Origin: Colletotrichum lupini
Lineage: Eukaryota > Ascomycota > Sordariomycetes > Glomerellales > Glomerellaceae
Length of the DNA: 64,000 nt
Reading direction: 5' to 3'
Assembly (NCBI RefSeq): GCF_023278565.1
Contig: NC_064679.1
Location: 2,046,001 to 2,110,000 of the forward strand
The position numbers and the translations under genes were made by a program. Shown here piece after piece: positions 24,101-34,616 of the stretch. The number at the start of each line of letters is the position of its first letter. Positions within the stretch are counted from its first letter, which is position 1. The notes under the pieces were generated by a model. It was not told the origin of the DNA. It did no database searches and saw nothing but the letters and a program-made list of their open reading frames with translations.

Positions 24101-24931
24101 TTTTAGCGGAGTGCCTCTTGTAGTCTGCCGTAGCAGGGATTATATCCGGAAATTATCCTGGGTTCATCCCAAGTAAGTTGGACGTAATCCAGAAACTCTG
24201 TTTGATGGCGTCGTCAGAACGTGTGTCAAGTAATTCAACGGCTTGGAGTTGTCCGCGTAGTCAAATGTGTGCAGTCAAATAACTTCACTGACTATATTCT
24301 ATTTCGAATTTGTGTGCCAATTTGGCTCAAGTTACCGTCCCGTCCCGTCCGCCACACCGGGACGATGTGGGGATCCTCCGATCGAGATCTAGGCGCGCTT
24401 GTATCACATGACCGTGACACGGTACGATACGCCCATATGCTATCCCCCAGGCTATCCCAGGCTCTTGGTATTTGCACGGGGACATGGTCAAAGAGGAAAA
24501 ATTCCTGCCTTCCATCGCGGCCAGGCCCTTGCATCTTACATGCAATGCGCGCGGCACGGGATTGCCGACTGAATCGCCTCATTCTTAGCAATGGTGTTAA
24601 GACCCCGCCTGGTTTACCCCCTTAGGCAGGAGATGAAATGCCGTGTGGCGGCCCCATTTTCCCCGGCTCTTACAACCCAATTAGTAAATAAACTCTGACG
24701 GCTGGATACAGGAACCATTAAATCACGACGTTGTAATTTGTTCTGTAGGGGGTGTAAGCTGGCCTCGCGCTAATGCCCAATCAGAAGGGGCCTTTTCCTC
24801 TTTAATCAGCGGGCAAAGGCTATCCCGTCGGCAGCTACTGGTTCAGATAAATATTCTCGTTGAAGGCTCCTGATTCTCTTTGAAGATTTCCTGAGTGACT
24901 CCGTCGTCCCAAAACACATTCGTTAACTACA
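24101..24931. other. intergenic region upstream of the peroxidase gene
   Basis: Normal-composition DNA directly after the RIP block. Overlapping short frames on both strands (24221-24625) show no domain. It contains the promoter of the peroxidase gene; I see no clear TATA element. Confidence 0.5.
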
Positions 24932-25720
24932 ATGGCCAGACATCGTGTCTCGTTCTTTGGGCTCATAGTCGCCGCCAGCGTCTCAGCCTTTCTGACGGAG
25001 GAAGAATTTCCCTGGCAACCTCCCGGACCAGGAGACTTGCGCTCACCATGTCCCGGTATCAACACTCTCGCTAATCACGGATTGCTGCCGCGCGACGGTC
25101 GCAACATTGACCTGGAGGTTCTTGGGGAAGCCACGGCACTGGGCTACAACATGGAGCACAACACCATGCTGGCAGTCGGCATCCCCGCATTGACGACATC
25201 GACAACGGGAAATAACTCGAGTTTTCACCTCAGCGATGTTGATCAGCACATACCGCAAGTCATTGAGCACGATGGAAGCATAACCCGTGACGACAAGTAC
25301 TTTGGCGACAGCAACAGCTTTAGCCATGCCGCATGGGGCCGCGCATTGGCTTCTTGGGGTGATATTGAGATAATCGACGTACGTTTCCCAGCCCTTGTTG
25401 TAGTTGCTATCTTTCGCACAGCTAAGAAAACCCACTTGTAGTTCGCTGCTGCTGCCAGAGAAATCAAAGCCCGCTTCGAATGGGGCGAAGCAAACAACCC
25501 AGAGTTCAACGCCACCTTTGCGAGAACAGGCTCACTTCTTCAGTATGCCTTGCTTCTGTCGGCATTTGGGGATTACGGAAATGCCAACATGACTTTGGTT
25601 CGGTATTGGGTCGAGCATGAGAGGCTTCCACTGAGACTGGGTTGGCAACCACCTGTCAACAACATCAACTCCACCATGAACAGACTCATTGCTGCGAATA
25701 TTTCTGCCTTGTGGGTTTAG
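24932..25720 (+). CDS. secreted heme-thiolate peroxidase (chloroperoxidase/UPO family, short type)
   Basis: A 241-residue protein from two exons (24932-25378 and 25442-25720, phase 0, GTACGT donor). A signal peptide covers about residues 1-20 (MARHRVSFFGLIVAASVSA). The PCP motif (residues 39-41, Cys40 as proximal heme ligand) sits in SPCPGINTLANHG. EHDGS at 112-116 corresponds to the EHD-S motif that binds a structural metal near heme. The C-terminal part has the family pattern ending ERLP-LGW. Length fits the short fungal peroxygenase group. Family members use hydrogen peroxide to halogenate or oxygenate substrates. The helix that normally carries the catalytic acid-base glutamate (ESAL-type sequence) reads SLLQYALLL, so Gln183 may replace it. 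If the alignment holds, classical activity could be altered. It lies just upstream of the maltase-type cluster, but a link is not shown. Confidence 0.85.
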
Positions 25721-25936
25721 AGTCTCGTGCATACAGAGAGCTCAGCACGGCGTTAAGAGAGACAGCAGATGCAAGGTCTGTTCTGTTAATCGCGCAGCCA
25801 CCTTCGTGTAAATAAGAAATGTCGGCTACATCTAACGATGCATCCTCTGTTCATATGAAAACGTCACATACTCAATGCATTCTTCGCCAAAAGATTGGCA
25901 AACTCAATCCAAACTAACTCAGTTTTGAGAGGGAAG

Positions 25937-27673
25937 CTACCAACTAGAGTAAATAGCACCTTCATAGGCTTTGAGTTCAAGGCTCCCATCTTCAATCCTC
26001 TTGGCGTTGTTGCCAAGTAGCTGGTTCCAGCCATCAAAATCCTTTAGTCGTAAGTTTTGCTCCTTGTCTGAAAAGTTCAAGAGAACCAGTGCCTTCCTGC
26101 CTTCATAGCTTTCCATGGTGAAAGCAAATAGTTCCTCGCTTTCCTCATAGTCCTTCACTTCGGAGAACGTGCCGTATACAAAAATGTCCTTCTCTTGCTG
26201 TCGAAGGCTCAAGACTCGCCTCCAAAACGCTAGCACGCTGTCCTTATCCTTCTCTTGTCGCTCAACATTCCACTCGCCATAGTCATCGTTGACGCGCATC
26301 CACGGCTTTGAGCCCTTGGTGAAGCCTCCGTGTGCTTCGGCACTCCACTGCATGGGCAGTCGCCCATTGTCTCTCGCCTTGATTCTCATCTCCGCCAAAA
26401 CATCCGACATATCCGCGTCTTTGCCCCTCTTCTGAAGCACGCTATTGTAGTAGTTCTTGCCCTCGACATCGGCATAGTCGTCAATCGTCCAAGACTCTGG
26501 GAGGTTTGCCATTCCGATTTCTTGCCCCTGAAGCAGAAATAATGTGCCGCTCAGAGTGCCAAGATAGATGGCCAACATCTTGGCGGCCTCTTTCCTGTAC
26601 TGCGGCAAGTCCGACGCGTATCGTGAGAGCGAGCGGCCAGAGTCGTGGTTGTCAAAGTAGATCGCGTTCCAGCCGTCACACTTCAACATTGCCTTCTGCC
26701 AGAGGTTGGTAATGGTCTTGAGTTTCGAGAGGCGGTAGTCACCGTGCTCATACTTGTGGTTCTTGCCAAAATCCATGTCCACAATGTCTCCAGTGAAGAC
26801 CATGTTGAGTTCGTGTCTATCCTTGGCAACATACTCGGCGACGCTGTTTTCATCCTTGGTGAAGCCTAATTCACCAACCGTCATGCAGCTGTACTTGTCG
26901 AAGACCTTCTCGCGCATCTCCCGGATGTACTCGTGCATCCGAGGACCACTGGCGTAGTACAGATCACCGGGCTGGAACTCCGATTCGGGCCTCGTTACAG
27001 GTGCGTCAGGCAGGTCGGGGTGTTTTGACATGAGATTCATCGAGTCGATTCTGAAGCCATCGGCACCGCGATCCAGCCAGAACTCCATATCAGAATACGT
27101 CGCGCGACGCATGTCCTCGTTGGTCCAGTTGAGGTCTGGTTGTGAAGGTAGGAAGAGCGAAAGGTAGTACTGCCCCGTTTGCTCATCCCATGTCCAGGCA
27201 CTGCCACCAAATATGGAAGCCCAATTATTGGGTGGGTGGCGGTTGCCACTCGAGTCGATCTTGGGGTCTCGCCAGAAATACCAGTCCCTCTTGGAAGATG
27301 ACTTTGACGAGCGAGACTCTCTAAACCACTCGTGTTCATCGCTGGTGTGGTTGACGACGAGATCTAGGAGGACCTTGATGCCCCTTTCATGGCACCCTTT
27401 GATCAAGCTCTCTGCATCTGCAACAGTACCATACGGCTTGTGAATGTCGCGGTAATCGGATATGTCGTAACCCATGTCATGTTGAGGGCTCTTGAAGATG
27501 GGAGACAGCCAAATAGCGGTGGCTCCAACGGACTTGATATAGTCCAGCTTCGAGATAATTCCGGAAAGATCACCAAGTCCGTCATTGTTGGAATCGAGAA
27601 AACTGGCCGGGTAAATCTGGTAGACGACAGCTTCTTTCCACCATTGTCTGTCTGGGGGGCCTGAAGTCGCCAT
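25937..27673 (-). CDS. GH13 alpha-glucosidase (maltase / oligo-1,6-glucosidase type)
   Basis: A single-exon 578-residue intracellular-type alpha-glucosidase without signal peptide; by family it cleaves maltose and short alpha-glucosides. The conserved GH13 regions occur in order: DLVVNHTS near 104-111, GADGFRID with nucleophile Asp210, VGELG with acid/base Glu268, and FDNHDSGR with Asp344 stabilising the transition state. The N-terminus WWKEAVVYQIYPASFLDSN is diagnostic for the oligo-1,6-glucosidase/maltase subfamily. The stop falls right after the C-terminal beta domain. It is transcribed away from the sugar permease, with a 2.2 kb gap between them. Together with the permease and the Zn2Cys6 regulator it forms a MAL-like trio. 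Likely induced by maltose or isomaltose, by analogy only. Confidence 0.93.
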   Translation of the reverse strand: MATSGPPDRQWWKEAVVYQIYPASFLDSNNDGLGDLSGIISKLDYIKSVGATAIWLSPIFKSPQHDMGYDISDYRDIHKPYGTVADAESLIKGCHERGIKVLLDLVVNHTSDEHEWFRESRSSKSSSKRDWYFWRDPKIDSSGNRHPPNNWASIFGGSAWTWDEQTGQYYLSLFLPSQPDLNWTNEDMRRATYSDMEFWLDRGADGFRIDSMNLMSKHPDLPDAPVTRPESEFQPGDLYYASGPRMHEYIREMREKVFDKYSCMTVGELGFTKDENSVAEYVAKDRHELNMVFTGDIVDMDFGKNHKYEHGDYRLSKLKTITNLWQKAMLKCDGWNAIYFDNHDSGRSLSRYASDLPQYRKEAAKMLAIYLGTLSGTLFLLQGQEIGMANLPESWTIDDYADVEGKNYYNSVLQKRGKDADMSDVLAEMRIKARDNGRLPMQWSAEAHGGFTKGSKPWMRVNDDYGEWNVERQEKDKDSVLAFWRRVLSLRQQEKDIFVYGTFSEVKDYEESEELFAFTMESYEGRKALVLLNFSDKEQNLRLKDFDGWNQLLGNNAKRIEDGSLELKAYEGAIYSSW

Positions 27674-29736
27674 AGTGGCTATGGTGAAAAAGAAAAGACC
27701 GTCGGAAGAGCTTGTGTTTTGACGATAAGGGGTGGGTAGATTAAAGAGTAAGGACAGTCGTAGGTTTGCAACAAATGGGCGTTTTCAAAGGTCAAGCCTG
27801 TTCACTTCTTATGTTCAGTTTCCAGACTCCCAGCTTTTGAAGTTGGCTCATGGAAACTTAACCCCCGCAGCTACCTACCCCAGATCATCGAGGCTCAGTG
27901 ATGATTGGGGGTTGGTGCTAGAAACCTTCGCACTAATGGCAGCCTCATCCATATAACTTGCGTGGCGTGGTGAAGACGGCTGAATTTCCATGGTTGAATT
28001 ATGATTCGTCCGCACCGGCGTGGGGAAGCTGCTAGTGCTTGGCAGCAGTCATTCCTTACAGCAGTGTAGATAGATGCTGGAGTCAGCCCAAGATCGTTCC
28101 GTGGGGCTGCAAGCTTTAGACACTAACACAGATCGGTCCAAGTTGCCACATTTCTGCGGTGGACCAGGTTATATCACTGGTGAGATGTGAGCGCGTTGTT
28201 GGAGGAGTTCTTTCGGTCTCGAATTCAAGACACAGAGTTGACCGAACTGCCTGCCTCTTTGTGGATACCACGGAGAGACGCGGAGAAAAAGACAAATACG
28301 GGGAAGGCAAATTTTGCCGGGCTCTGAGAAAACCGTAGTCTGCACGTGGGACTATGGGGCTGAACGACGCTCAAATTCTCGGGATATCGAAAACGGACGA
28401 GTGGCGGGTGGCTAAAGCGCTCCGCTGGGTCACAGTGCCGAAAACAAGCCTCACGCCGCACTTTGACAGCAAGAACACTTCATGTTATTTCTCAGGTTGC
28501 TTTCCTTGAGTACAATTCTTCACATTGGCCTACCTTATTCATTCAACTTTGTCCATCACATATCTTGTCAACATTGTCTGACTTTGTTATCCATCTATTC
28601 ACACAACCACCAGGCGAAGGTTTTCGCGCAGTTTCTAAGAGGATCCGTATTTCAAAGTCGCATTTCTGTGATTTTTAAGGTGCACATACTAAGTACTTGA
28701 GTAAGAAACCAAAACCAACATCCGATGCTGTAGACTCCGCGCCAGAGCTGCGGTGCGAATAACTCAAGACACCAACGTGGAGCTGCTAGTTGAAACTGGA
28801 TTCAGAGTGAATGGTATTGTCGACTGATTTCATCAAGTCTTATGACCAGGTGGGTAGGCCCCGCCATGCCTGGCCCAAGTTTCGGCGAGCAAAAGATGCC
28901 TCGGCCGAGGTCCGAAATCAGTTTTGTTGCATTAACTTCGGAAATAATACTAGTCAGAAGTCCTCTAACATGTAGCTACACAGACACTGGAGGGTAGATT
29001 GAGCAGTCTCGTGATACGCATATGCTGCAATTCGTAAAATAGAGCCGTGCTTCCCTACAGATTGACAGGGGCCATGTTAGCTCGTTATCGAGTTGATCGT
29101 GCTTTGCTGAGGTTCCCGTTTACGGGAATAGGTGTTCAACCAATCTTTTTGTCCAAGGGTCTCAAAGCCATTTCTGGCCTGTGATTCTGGTCCTTGCTCT
29201 TGACATATAGATTATGAGACAAATTTGGTCCCTAGGCTCATCAGTCATCGGTATCCAAACTTCCGTAAGTGAAGCTATAGTCACAATTCCAGCGAGTTTG
29301 CCCTGACTTACAAATCTGGTAGTTCAGGATCTCGATATTCCATTCCATAGACCATGAGTGGCGTGAAGATGGGATCATCGCAGTTTCTTGCGTGAAAATG
29401 TTCATCACCAGACGGTGGGTGCAAGCACCCTTCACGACCTATTGCCGTGGATCGTGGCTGGAGTGTTGTGTTAGTGAGTTGCCAGTTCTCCACCAGGAAG
29501 TTGAACAACCAATTGAAATTCAACCATTCGAACCGGTGCCAACAAAGATCAATGATCCACCAAATCAGTATTTCGAGCGAGACATGCGAATATGAGCAGA
29601 CACACAGACCGGTCCAGTCAGATGGCGAACCCAAGGACTTGTTTTCCTTGCTAGCGCGTCAAAGTCCCCCATGGCGAGTTCCCCGTGGGGACTGCTGCCA
29701 CGGCCCACAGGTGTCGTCCGATGCAGATGTATAGAG
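27674..29736. other. divergent intergenic region of the maltase-permease pair
   Basis: More than 2 kb without a supported gene. It serves as the shared upstream region of the minus-strand alpha-glucosidase and the plus-strand sugar permease. Overlapping frames (for example near 28116-28700 and 29241-29753) lack domains. CCG/CGG triplets occur but I see no clear repeated operator next to the glucosidase. Confidence 0.5.
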
Positions 29737-29822
29737 TATTCGGAACCGAGCACATGGCTCGCTGAAACCTCCTATTCCAATTTGTATAAAGTCTTCAGAG
29801 CCCACCTACCTGGTTCCGAATA
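29737..29822. promoter_or_regulatory. inverted repeat around the TATA box of the sugar permease
   Basis: Perfect 11-bp arms, TATTCGGAACC at 29737-29747 and GGTTCCGAATA at 29812-29822, flank a TATAAA box (29785-29790) about 115 bp before the permease ATG. Each arm contains a CGG/CCG triplet, the half-site recognised by Zn2Cys6 proteins. A regulatory role, perhaps for the cluster's own activator, is inferred. Confidence 0.4.
29785..29790 (+). promoter_or_regulatory. TATA box of the sugar permease gene
   Basis: TATAAA about 115 bp upstream of the ATG at 29905, in an AT-rich patch between the arms of an inverted repeat. Confidence 0.5.
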
Positions 29823-29904
29823 ACATTTCCCTCCAGCTCATCTGAAATCATTTGGTTTAATATAATTCTCCCGGCTCGATTCTCTCATCTTGTTTCCTTC
29901 CACA

Positions 29905-31578
29905 ATGGACGCCAAAACAGCAGAGGCGACTACCGTCGTCGACCACGACCATATCGAAAAGCTCGCCATTGCGGACGAAGCCGTTACAAAGGCAACTGAG
30001 AACCAAGACCTGACTCCCAAGCAGCAGTACCAGCGTCTTTGGGCAAACCTCAAGCAAGACAAGCGTTATGTCTTCTGGGCACTCTACATCATGTCCCTCG
30101 TCTTCGGATGGGGTTACGACTCTGGACTTTCAGGAGCTGCCATTGCCTTTCCCGAGTTTCGCAAGGCTTACGGAGACTACTACCAAGTGGGAGACCAATA
30201 TGTCATCCCCGCCCTCTGGCAATCTCTTTGGAACGCCGCCAGCACCATCGGTCAGGTCTTCGGTGCCTTCCTCACCGGTCAATTCGCCGATACCGTTGGC
30301 CGCAGAGCCGTTCTCTGGACAGCCGTCATTCTCTCCCTTTCTTCCTCATTTGCCCTGGTCTTCGCTCCAAGCCTGCCCGTACTCTTCGTCTCCAAGCTGC
30401 TGCTCGGTTTCTCAGTCGGCTTGTCAACCGTCACGCCTCCGCTCTACGTTACCGAAAATGCTCCTCCTGCACTTCGAAGCTCCCTCAGCTCGCTGACCAA
30501 CGTCATCATTGTTCTCGGTTTCTTCCTGTCTTCCATCACAGCATGGGGATCCTCCAAGATTGAGGGCCAATGGAGCTACCGCCTGGCGTTCGCCATGACT
30601 TTCCTTGTCCCGACCCTCTTCATGATTGTCCTGCCGTGGCTCCCCGAGTCTCCCGTGTGGTACGTCAAGAAGGGCAGAGACGAAGATGCACGAAAGGCCA
30701 TCTTCAAGCTCTACGGAAAGAATGTCGATGTTGAGGAGAGACTCAACTTCATCAAGTCCGAGCTCGAGCTTGCTGCTGGAGAAGCCAACATGGCTAAGCA
30801 GACCAGCTGGAGAGCCATCTTTTCCAAGGAGCACCGTTTCCGTACGCTTGTTGCGGTTCTCGGATTACAGTCGCAGAACTTCTCTGGTGGATACTTTGCA
30901 AGTGAGTAATTGTCACGCATCCAAATCGACGAACAGACTGCTAACTTAACGGTTCTAGACACCTACCAGACATACTACTTCGAGCTTATCGGCCAGGCTG
31001 ATCCCTTCGGACTCACTGCGATCTCCTCCACCCTCCAATTCCTCTCGAATTGCGTAGCAGTCACAGTCTCCGACGTACTCCCGCGCAGAAAGTCTTTGGT
31101 CGGCGGTGGCGCGTTGCTGTGCTGCTGGTCTATCATCATCGGTGGCACATCTCTCGCTGGAACTGCAAACTATTCGGCAAACATGGCTCTTCTCGCATTC
31201 ATGATCACATGGTCGATGTTGTACACCGCTACAGTGGGCTGCTTCGGCTGGGCCGTCGCTCAAGAGACTGCCTCCCAAGCCACAAGGCCCAAGACCATCG
31301 CCTTCAGCTTGGTGTGTCAGCAGCTTACAGCCCTTCTCTTGTCCTCAGTGTTCCCATTCTTCATCAACCCTGACCAGCTGAACTGGGGTGGAAAGATCAT
31401 GTTTCTGTTTGTCGGCGCCGAGGTGTTCGTCCTTGGGCTTCTCTTCTTCTTCCAGCCCGAGACGAAGAACAGAACCTACCAGGATATCGATCACATGTAT
31501 TCCCAGGGGATTCCGGCAAGGAAGTTCAGCGAATACGTTGTGGTGGACGGAGTGGCCGTCAAGAAGGCCACCTCTTGA
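29905..31578 (+). CDS. MFS sugar/alpha-glucoside permease (MAL-type)
   Basis: A 538-residue transporter from exons 29905-30901 and 30959-31578 (GTGAGT donor, phase 1). The hydrophilic N-terminus is followed by twelve predicted helices with the sugar-porter signatures: DTVGRRA after helix 2, PESPVWYVKKGR closing the first half, and PETKNRTYQDID after helix 12. The tail is short and hydrophilic. The overall pattern resembles fungal maltose/alpha-glucoside permeases, and its neighbours are an alpha-glucosidase and a Zn2Cys6 regulator, so import of maltose-like sugars is a reasonable inference. The ATG at 29905 has a good context (CCACAATGG); an earlier in-frame codon at 29890 is TTG and was not used. 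Confidence 0.9.
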
Positions 31579-31933
31579 GACAGTGCAGAGTACACTTTGT
31601 CATAGGCACAGGAAGGTTCTAGAGTCTGTTGTTTATCTAGGTTTCCAAACCATATCTTCATATAAAGCGATCCGTTTTCAAGTTTTGAAAATTCAGCCTA
31701 AATTTTGACAAAGGATGGGGAAGAGATACCACGCTAGTAATGCAAGTTCCTTACTTGGGTTAGTTCAGAAATTGCCCCCAGAACGACGTTGCGGAGAGTG
31801 CGGAGTCTTACCATAAACCTGGAGAACTTCTGCCCGCAACGCGAAGTAACCCCCTACCACAACCTTCATCCATCCTGCATGACGCTTTTCATATCTTTGC
31901 CTCTTCACGATCTATCTCCTATTAATACATATC
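31579..31933. other. promoter region of the Zn2Cys6 regulator
   Basis: 355 bp between the permease stop and the regulator ATG, containing the permease 3' UTR and the regulator promoter. The only notable element is the CGG direct repeat at 31792-31803. Confidence 0.5.
31792..31803 (+). promoter_or_regulatory. CGG-N6-CGG direct repeat upstream of the regulator
   Basis: Two CGG triplets in direct orientation separated by six bases (CGGAGAGTGCGG), about 130 bp before the ATG of a Zn2Cys6 factor. Such paired triplets are the usual targets of this protein class. Autoregulation is possible but unproven, and short CGG pairs also occur by chance. Confidence 0.3.
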
Positions 31934-33556
31934 ATGTCCCAAGAAACCAACACTCGGTACTCTAAGAGGCTACCCAAGGTTCGACAGGCTTGTGATCCAT
32001 GTCACTCGCGCAAAATCCGCTGCGATGGGCGCTGGCCCTGCGCAAACTGCCAGGAGACAATATTGGAGTGCACCTATGTGGCGGTTCCGAAGAAGACAGG
32101 GCCGAAAGGTCCCCGTCATGCACGGAAATTTATCCAACGGCAACAGATCAATCCACAACAGTCTACATCCTTTGCCGTGAACCCAGATGCAAGAGAAACC
32201 GGATACGAGTCCCAGACGAGCAGATCACCACATGTAGTCACGCCACCATCACCGACTCAGAATGCGACTCCGAGGGACCCCGGCTTTCAAGCCTCGCCCC
32301 TAGTATCGACTGATATCATACAGTGGTGTCTCGATGCCTTCTTCAGACACAAATACCCACTTACACCCATCTTACATCGACAACAAGTCGAAGAATGCAT
32401 CCGCGATCTCTCAATCTCGCCCGAGAAATACGGGCTTATGACAGCTTGCTCAGCCGTCATATCCCTCTCGCCCGAGATCCTACAGCCACCAGACCCGCCC
32501 TCTAATACGTCGACCGAAGTGCCTGCACCTATTCTTCCAACAACCGAGTTTCTCATCTCAGAGACTCTTCGAGCTAGACGTCAATGCGATCTCGCCGAGC
32601 ATCAGTCCTTACTTCATGCGCAAACCTCCTTCTTCCTATTCTCGGCCTTCTTCTGCATGGACAACGATAATGCTGCATGGTACTATCTCCGAGAGTCAAT
32701 CACCATTTTACAGACGCTACGCCTACATGAAGAAGCCACGTACAGCGACATTAACGATCCGGTCCTGGCGACGTATGCTCGACACATGTTTTGGGTTCTG
32801 TTCATCACGGAAAGAGCATATGCGCTGCAGAGGCACAGGCCGCTGACACTGCAGAGCACCTTGGGCCTACCCATTGTTGACCCTCTGAGCGCAGATGCCG
32901 CAATCTTACCCGGGTTCCTTGATCTCATCTCCCTTTTCCGGCACTTCGATACCGACTTCATAGCAACCTGGAATTCGTCTACGCCATCCACAACATCATC
33001 TTCGGAAGCAACAGACCCAGAACATCTCTCGAAACTACAAACCGTCCTAAAGTACGCGATCCCAAGTGTCTCAAACTATTCCGAGATGCAGCAAGCCGAC
33101 CTCTTGATCTCACGGCAATGGCTCAAGGTCATTGTGTGGAAGCTATGCGTGTCCAAGACGCTGTTATCTATCACGGATAGTGAGGATAGCATGTCGCTGA
33201 GCTATCCTACCGCCGTGGCCCGCGACGTCGTACTGATTTCGCGGCTGCTGCCTACTAAGGCATTTGAAGCCAACGGTGTCGGCATACTAGAGAAGGTTTT
33301 CGATGTAGGATGCTCACTAGCAGATCTGATATCGCTCGGTCCAGCCACGGATCAGTGGTCTGCTATGCATGTCGGCCCGATTGACATCTTGATGGAGATT
33401 GTGAGAATAGTTGGGACAACTCTTGGCGGAAGTTATAAGCATTTGGATATATTGTATAGCAAGGCAAATGATTGCCTTTTTATGAATGTTGACAGGATGA
33501 TAACTCGAGGCGAAGTAAATCTGGAGGCTACTGATATTGAGGAAGTTCTTGAATAG
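31934..33556 (+). CDS. Zn2Cys6 transcription factor (likely regulator of the alpha-glucoside cluster)
   Basis: A single-exon 540-residue nuclear regulator. The binuclear zinc cluster is complete: Cys20, 23, 30, 36, 39 and 46 with spacing 2-6-5-2-6. It is followed by the basic linker PKKTGPKGPR, common in sugar-utilisation regulators. A Ser/Pro/Thr-rich segment covers about residues 65-115. A fungal middle homology region with helical repeats covers about 120-400 (the LDAFFRHKYPLTPILHR start is typical). No obvious C-terminal acidic activation domain is seen. It lies 355 bp downstream of the permease on the same strand, which supports a pathway-specific activator role like MAL-locus activators. 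This rests on context and class, not on demonstrated orthology. Confidence 0.9.
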   Translation: MSQETNTRYSKRLPKVRQACDPCHSRKIRCDGRWPCANCQETILECTYVAVPKKTGPKGPRHARKFIQRQQINPQQSTSFAVNPDARETGYESQTSRSPHVVTPPSPTQNATPRDPGFQASPLVSTDIIQWCLDAFFRHKYPLTPILHRQQVEECIRDLSISPEKYGLMTACSAVISLSPEILQPPDPPSNTSTEVPAPILPTTEFLISETLRARRQCDLAEHQSLLHAQTSFFLFSAFFCMDNDNAAWYYLRESITILQTLRLHEEATYSDINDPVLATYARHMFWVLFITERAYALQRHRPLTLQSTLGLPIVDPLSADAAILPGFLDLISLFRHFDTDFIATWNSSTPSTTSSSEATDPEHLSKLQTVLKYAIPSVSNYSEMQQADLLISRQWLKVIVWKLCVSKTLLSITDSEDSMSLSYPTAVARDVVLISRLLPTKAFEANGVGILEKVFDVGCSLADLISLGPATDQWSAMHVGPIDILMEIVRIVGTTLGGSYKHLDILYSKANDCLFMNVDRMITRGEVNLEATDIEEVLE

Positions 33557-34616
33557 ACCACGCGATAATCGCGATTCCAGTCAATATCTCAATCCGATTC
33601 TCAAGCAAGCCTGTTTCAGAGCCTGCTAATGGTAGAGGTACATAATCGGGTAGTTTGACCATGACTTCTTGTTGTGATGGCTTCAACCTACCGTGGCCTC
33701 ACCGCATGTTGCGTAATCCCGATTATTAAATCCTCAAGATCCTTGCTTGTACCCCCTACTTCCGGAGCAAGCCTCTTACCTATTCCCTCCTTCTAATAGC
33801 GAATCGTTGTCTACAATCTATTTCGATGCCCATACTGTGACCATGAAACACTTCTTATGTTCAAACAGGACGTCTGCTGGTAGAGTCTGATCCTCTCGCT
33901 TCCGGGTTATGTGGCGCGTAATCGTGACTTCGCTACTAGGCATCCTGTCACGCATCGACATGATTTATTCTCACATTTGCAGGGATTCTCCAAGAGCAGA
34001 ATAGCCTAGATCACTCATAAGATTATAAGGTGTGGTTAGATGGATGAGAGTGACGTAGCCCTCGTAGGACCAAAAATCTAGAAGACGGAGGCTGAAATGC
34101 TGACCAACTCACCTCAGGCGCTGAATGAGTGTCTCAATGCCCATCACGTGCCATGTCAATACACATGTTTCCTAATGTAGGTATACGCCTAGGCGAATGC
34201 CTAGCAACCCGGCATGAAAGTAGGTGGGGGAAGATGGCAAGCGATGACCGACCAATTATGCAGTACCTTGCCTACGGATAGATGTTGGGCACGGAAGACT
34301 GATGCGTACCTAGGATATGTACCCACACGTTTGTTGCATGGGCGCACACCATCTGCCAACTTGGAAGAACACTAAAGGAATGTCTCCAGTTTGTACACAC
34401 ACCCCGCGTTGCGCAGTGGTGATCAACGCGCGAGATCTTTAAGAGGGTGTTGAAATTTGGATCTGGATTTCGATAGGAAGACGGACGAACTTGCTCAAGT
34501 TCCATGTGCGTTCCCTTTCCTGCTCTTGTATCTATAATATTGACCGCGCGTTGCAGCGTATAGGCACGGTCTAAGCTCAACAATCAGGATTCCTAGCAAA
34601 AATCACTGTCCTAGTC
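33557..34616. other. intergenic region
   Basis: About 1.06 kb without a supported gene. The minus frame 34272-34583 has no domain and overlaps the likely promoter of the small gene at 34617. Composition is normal and no repeats were noticed. Confidence 0.5.
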
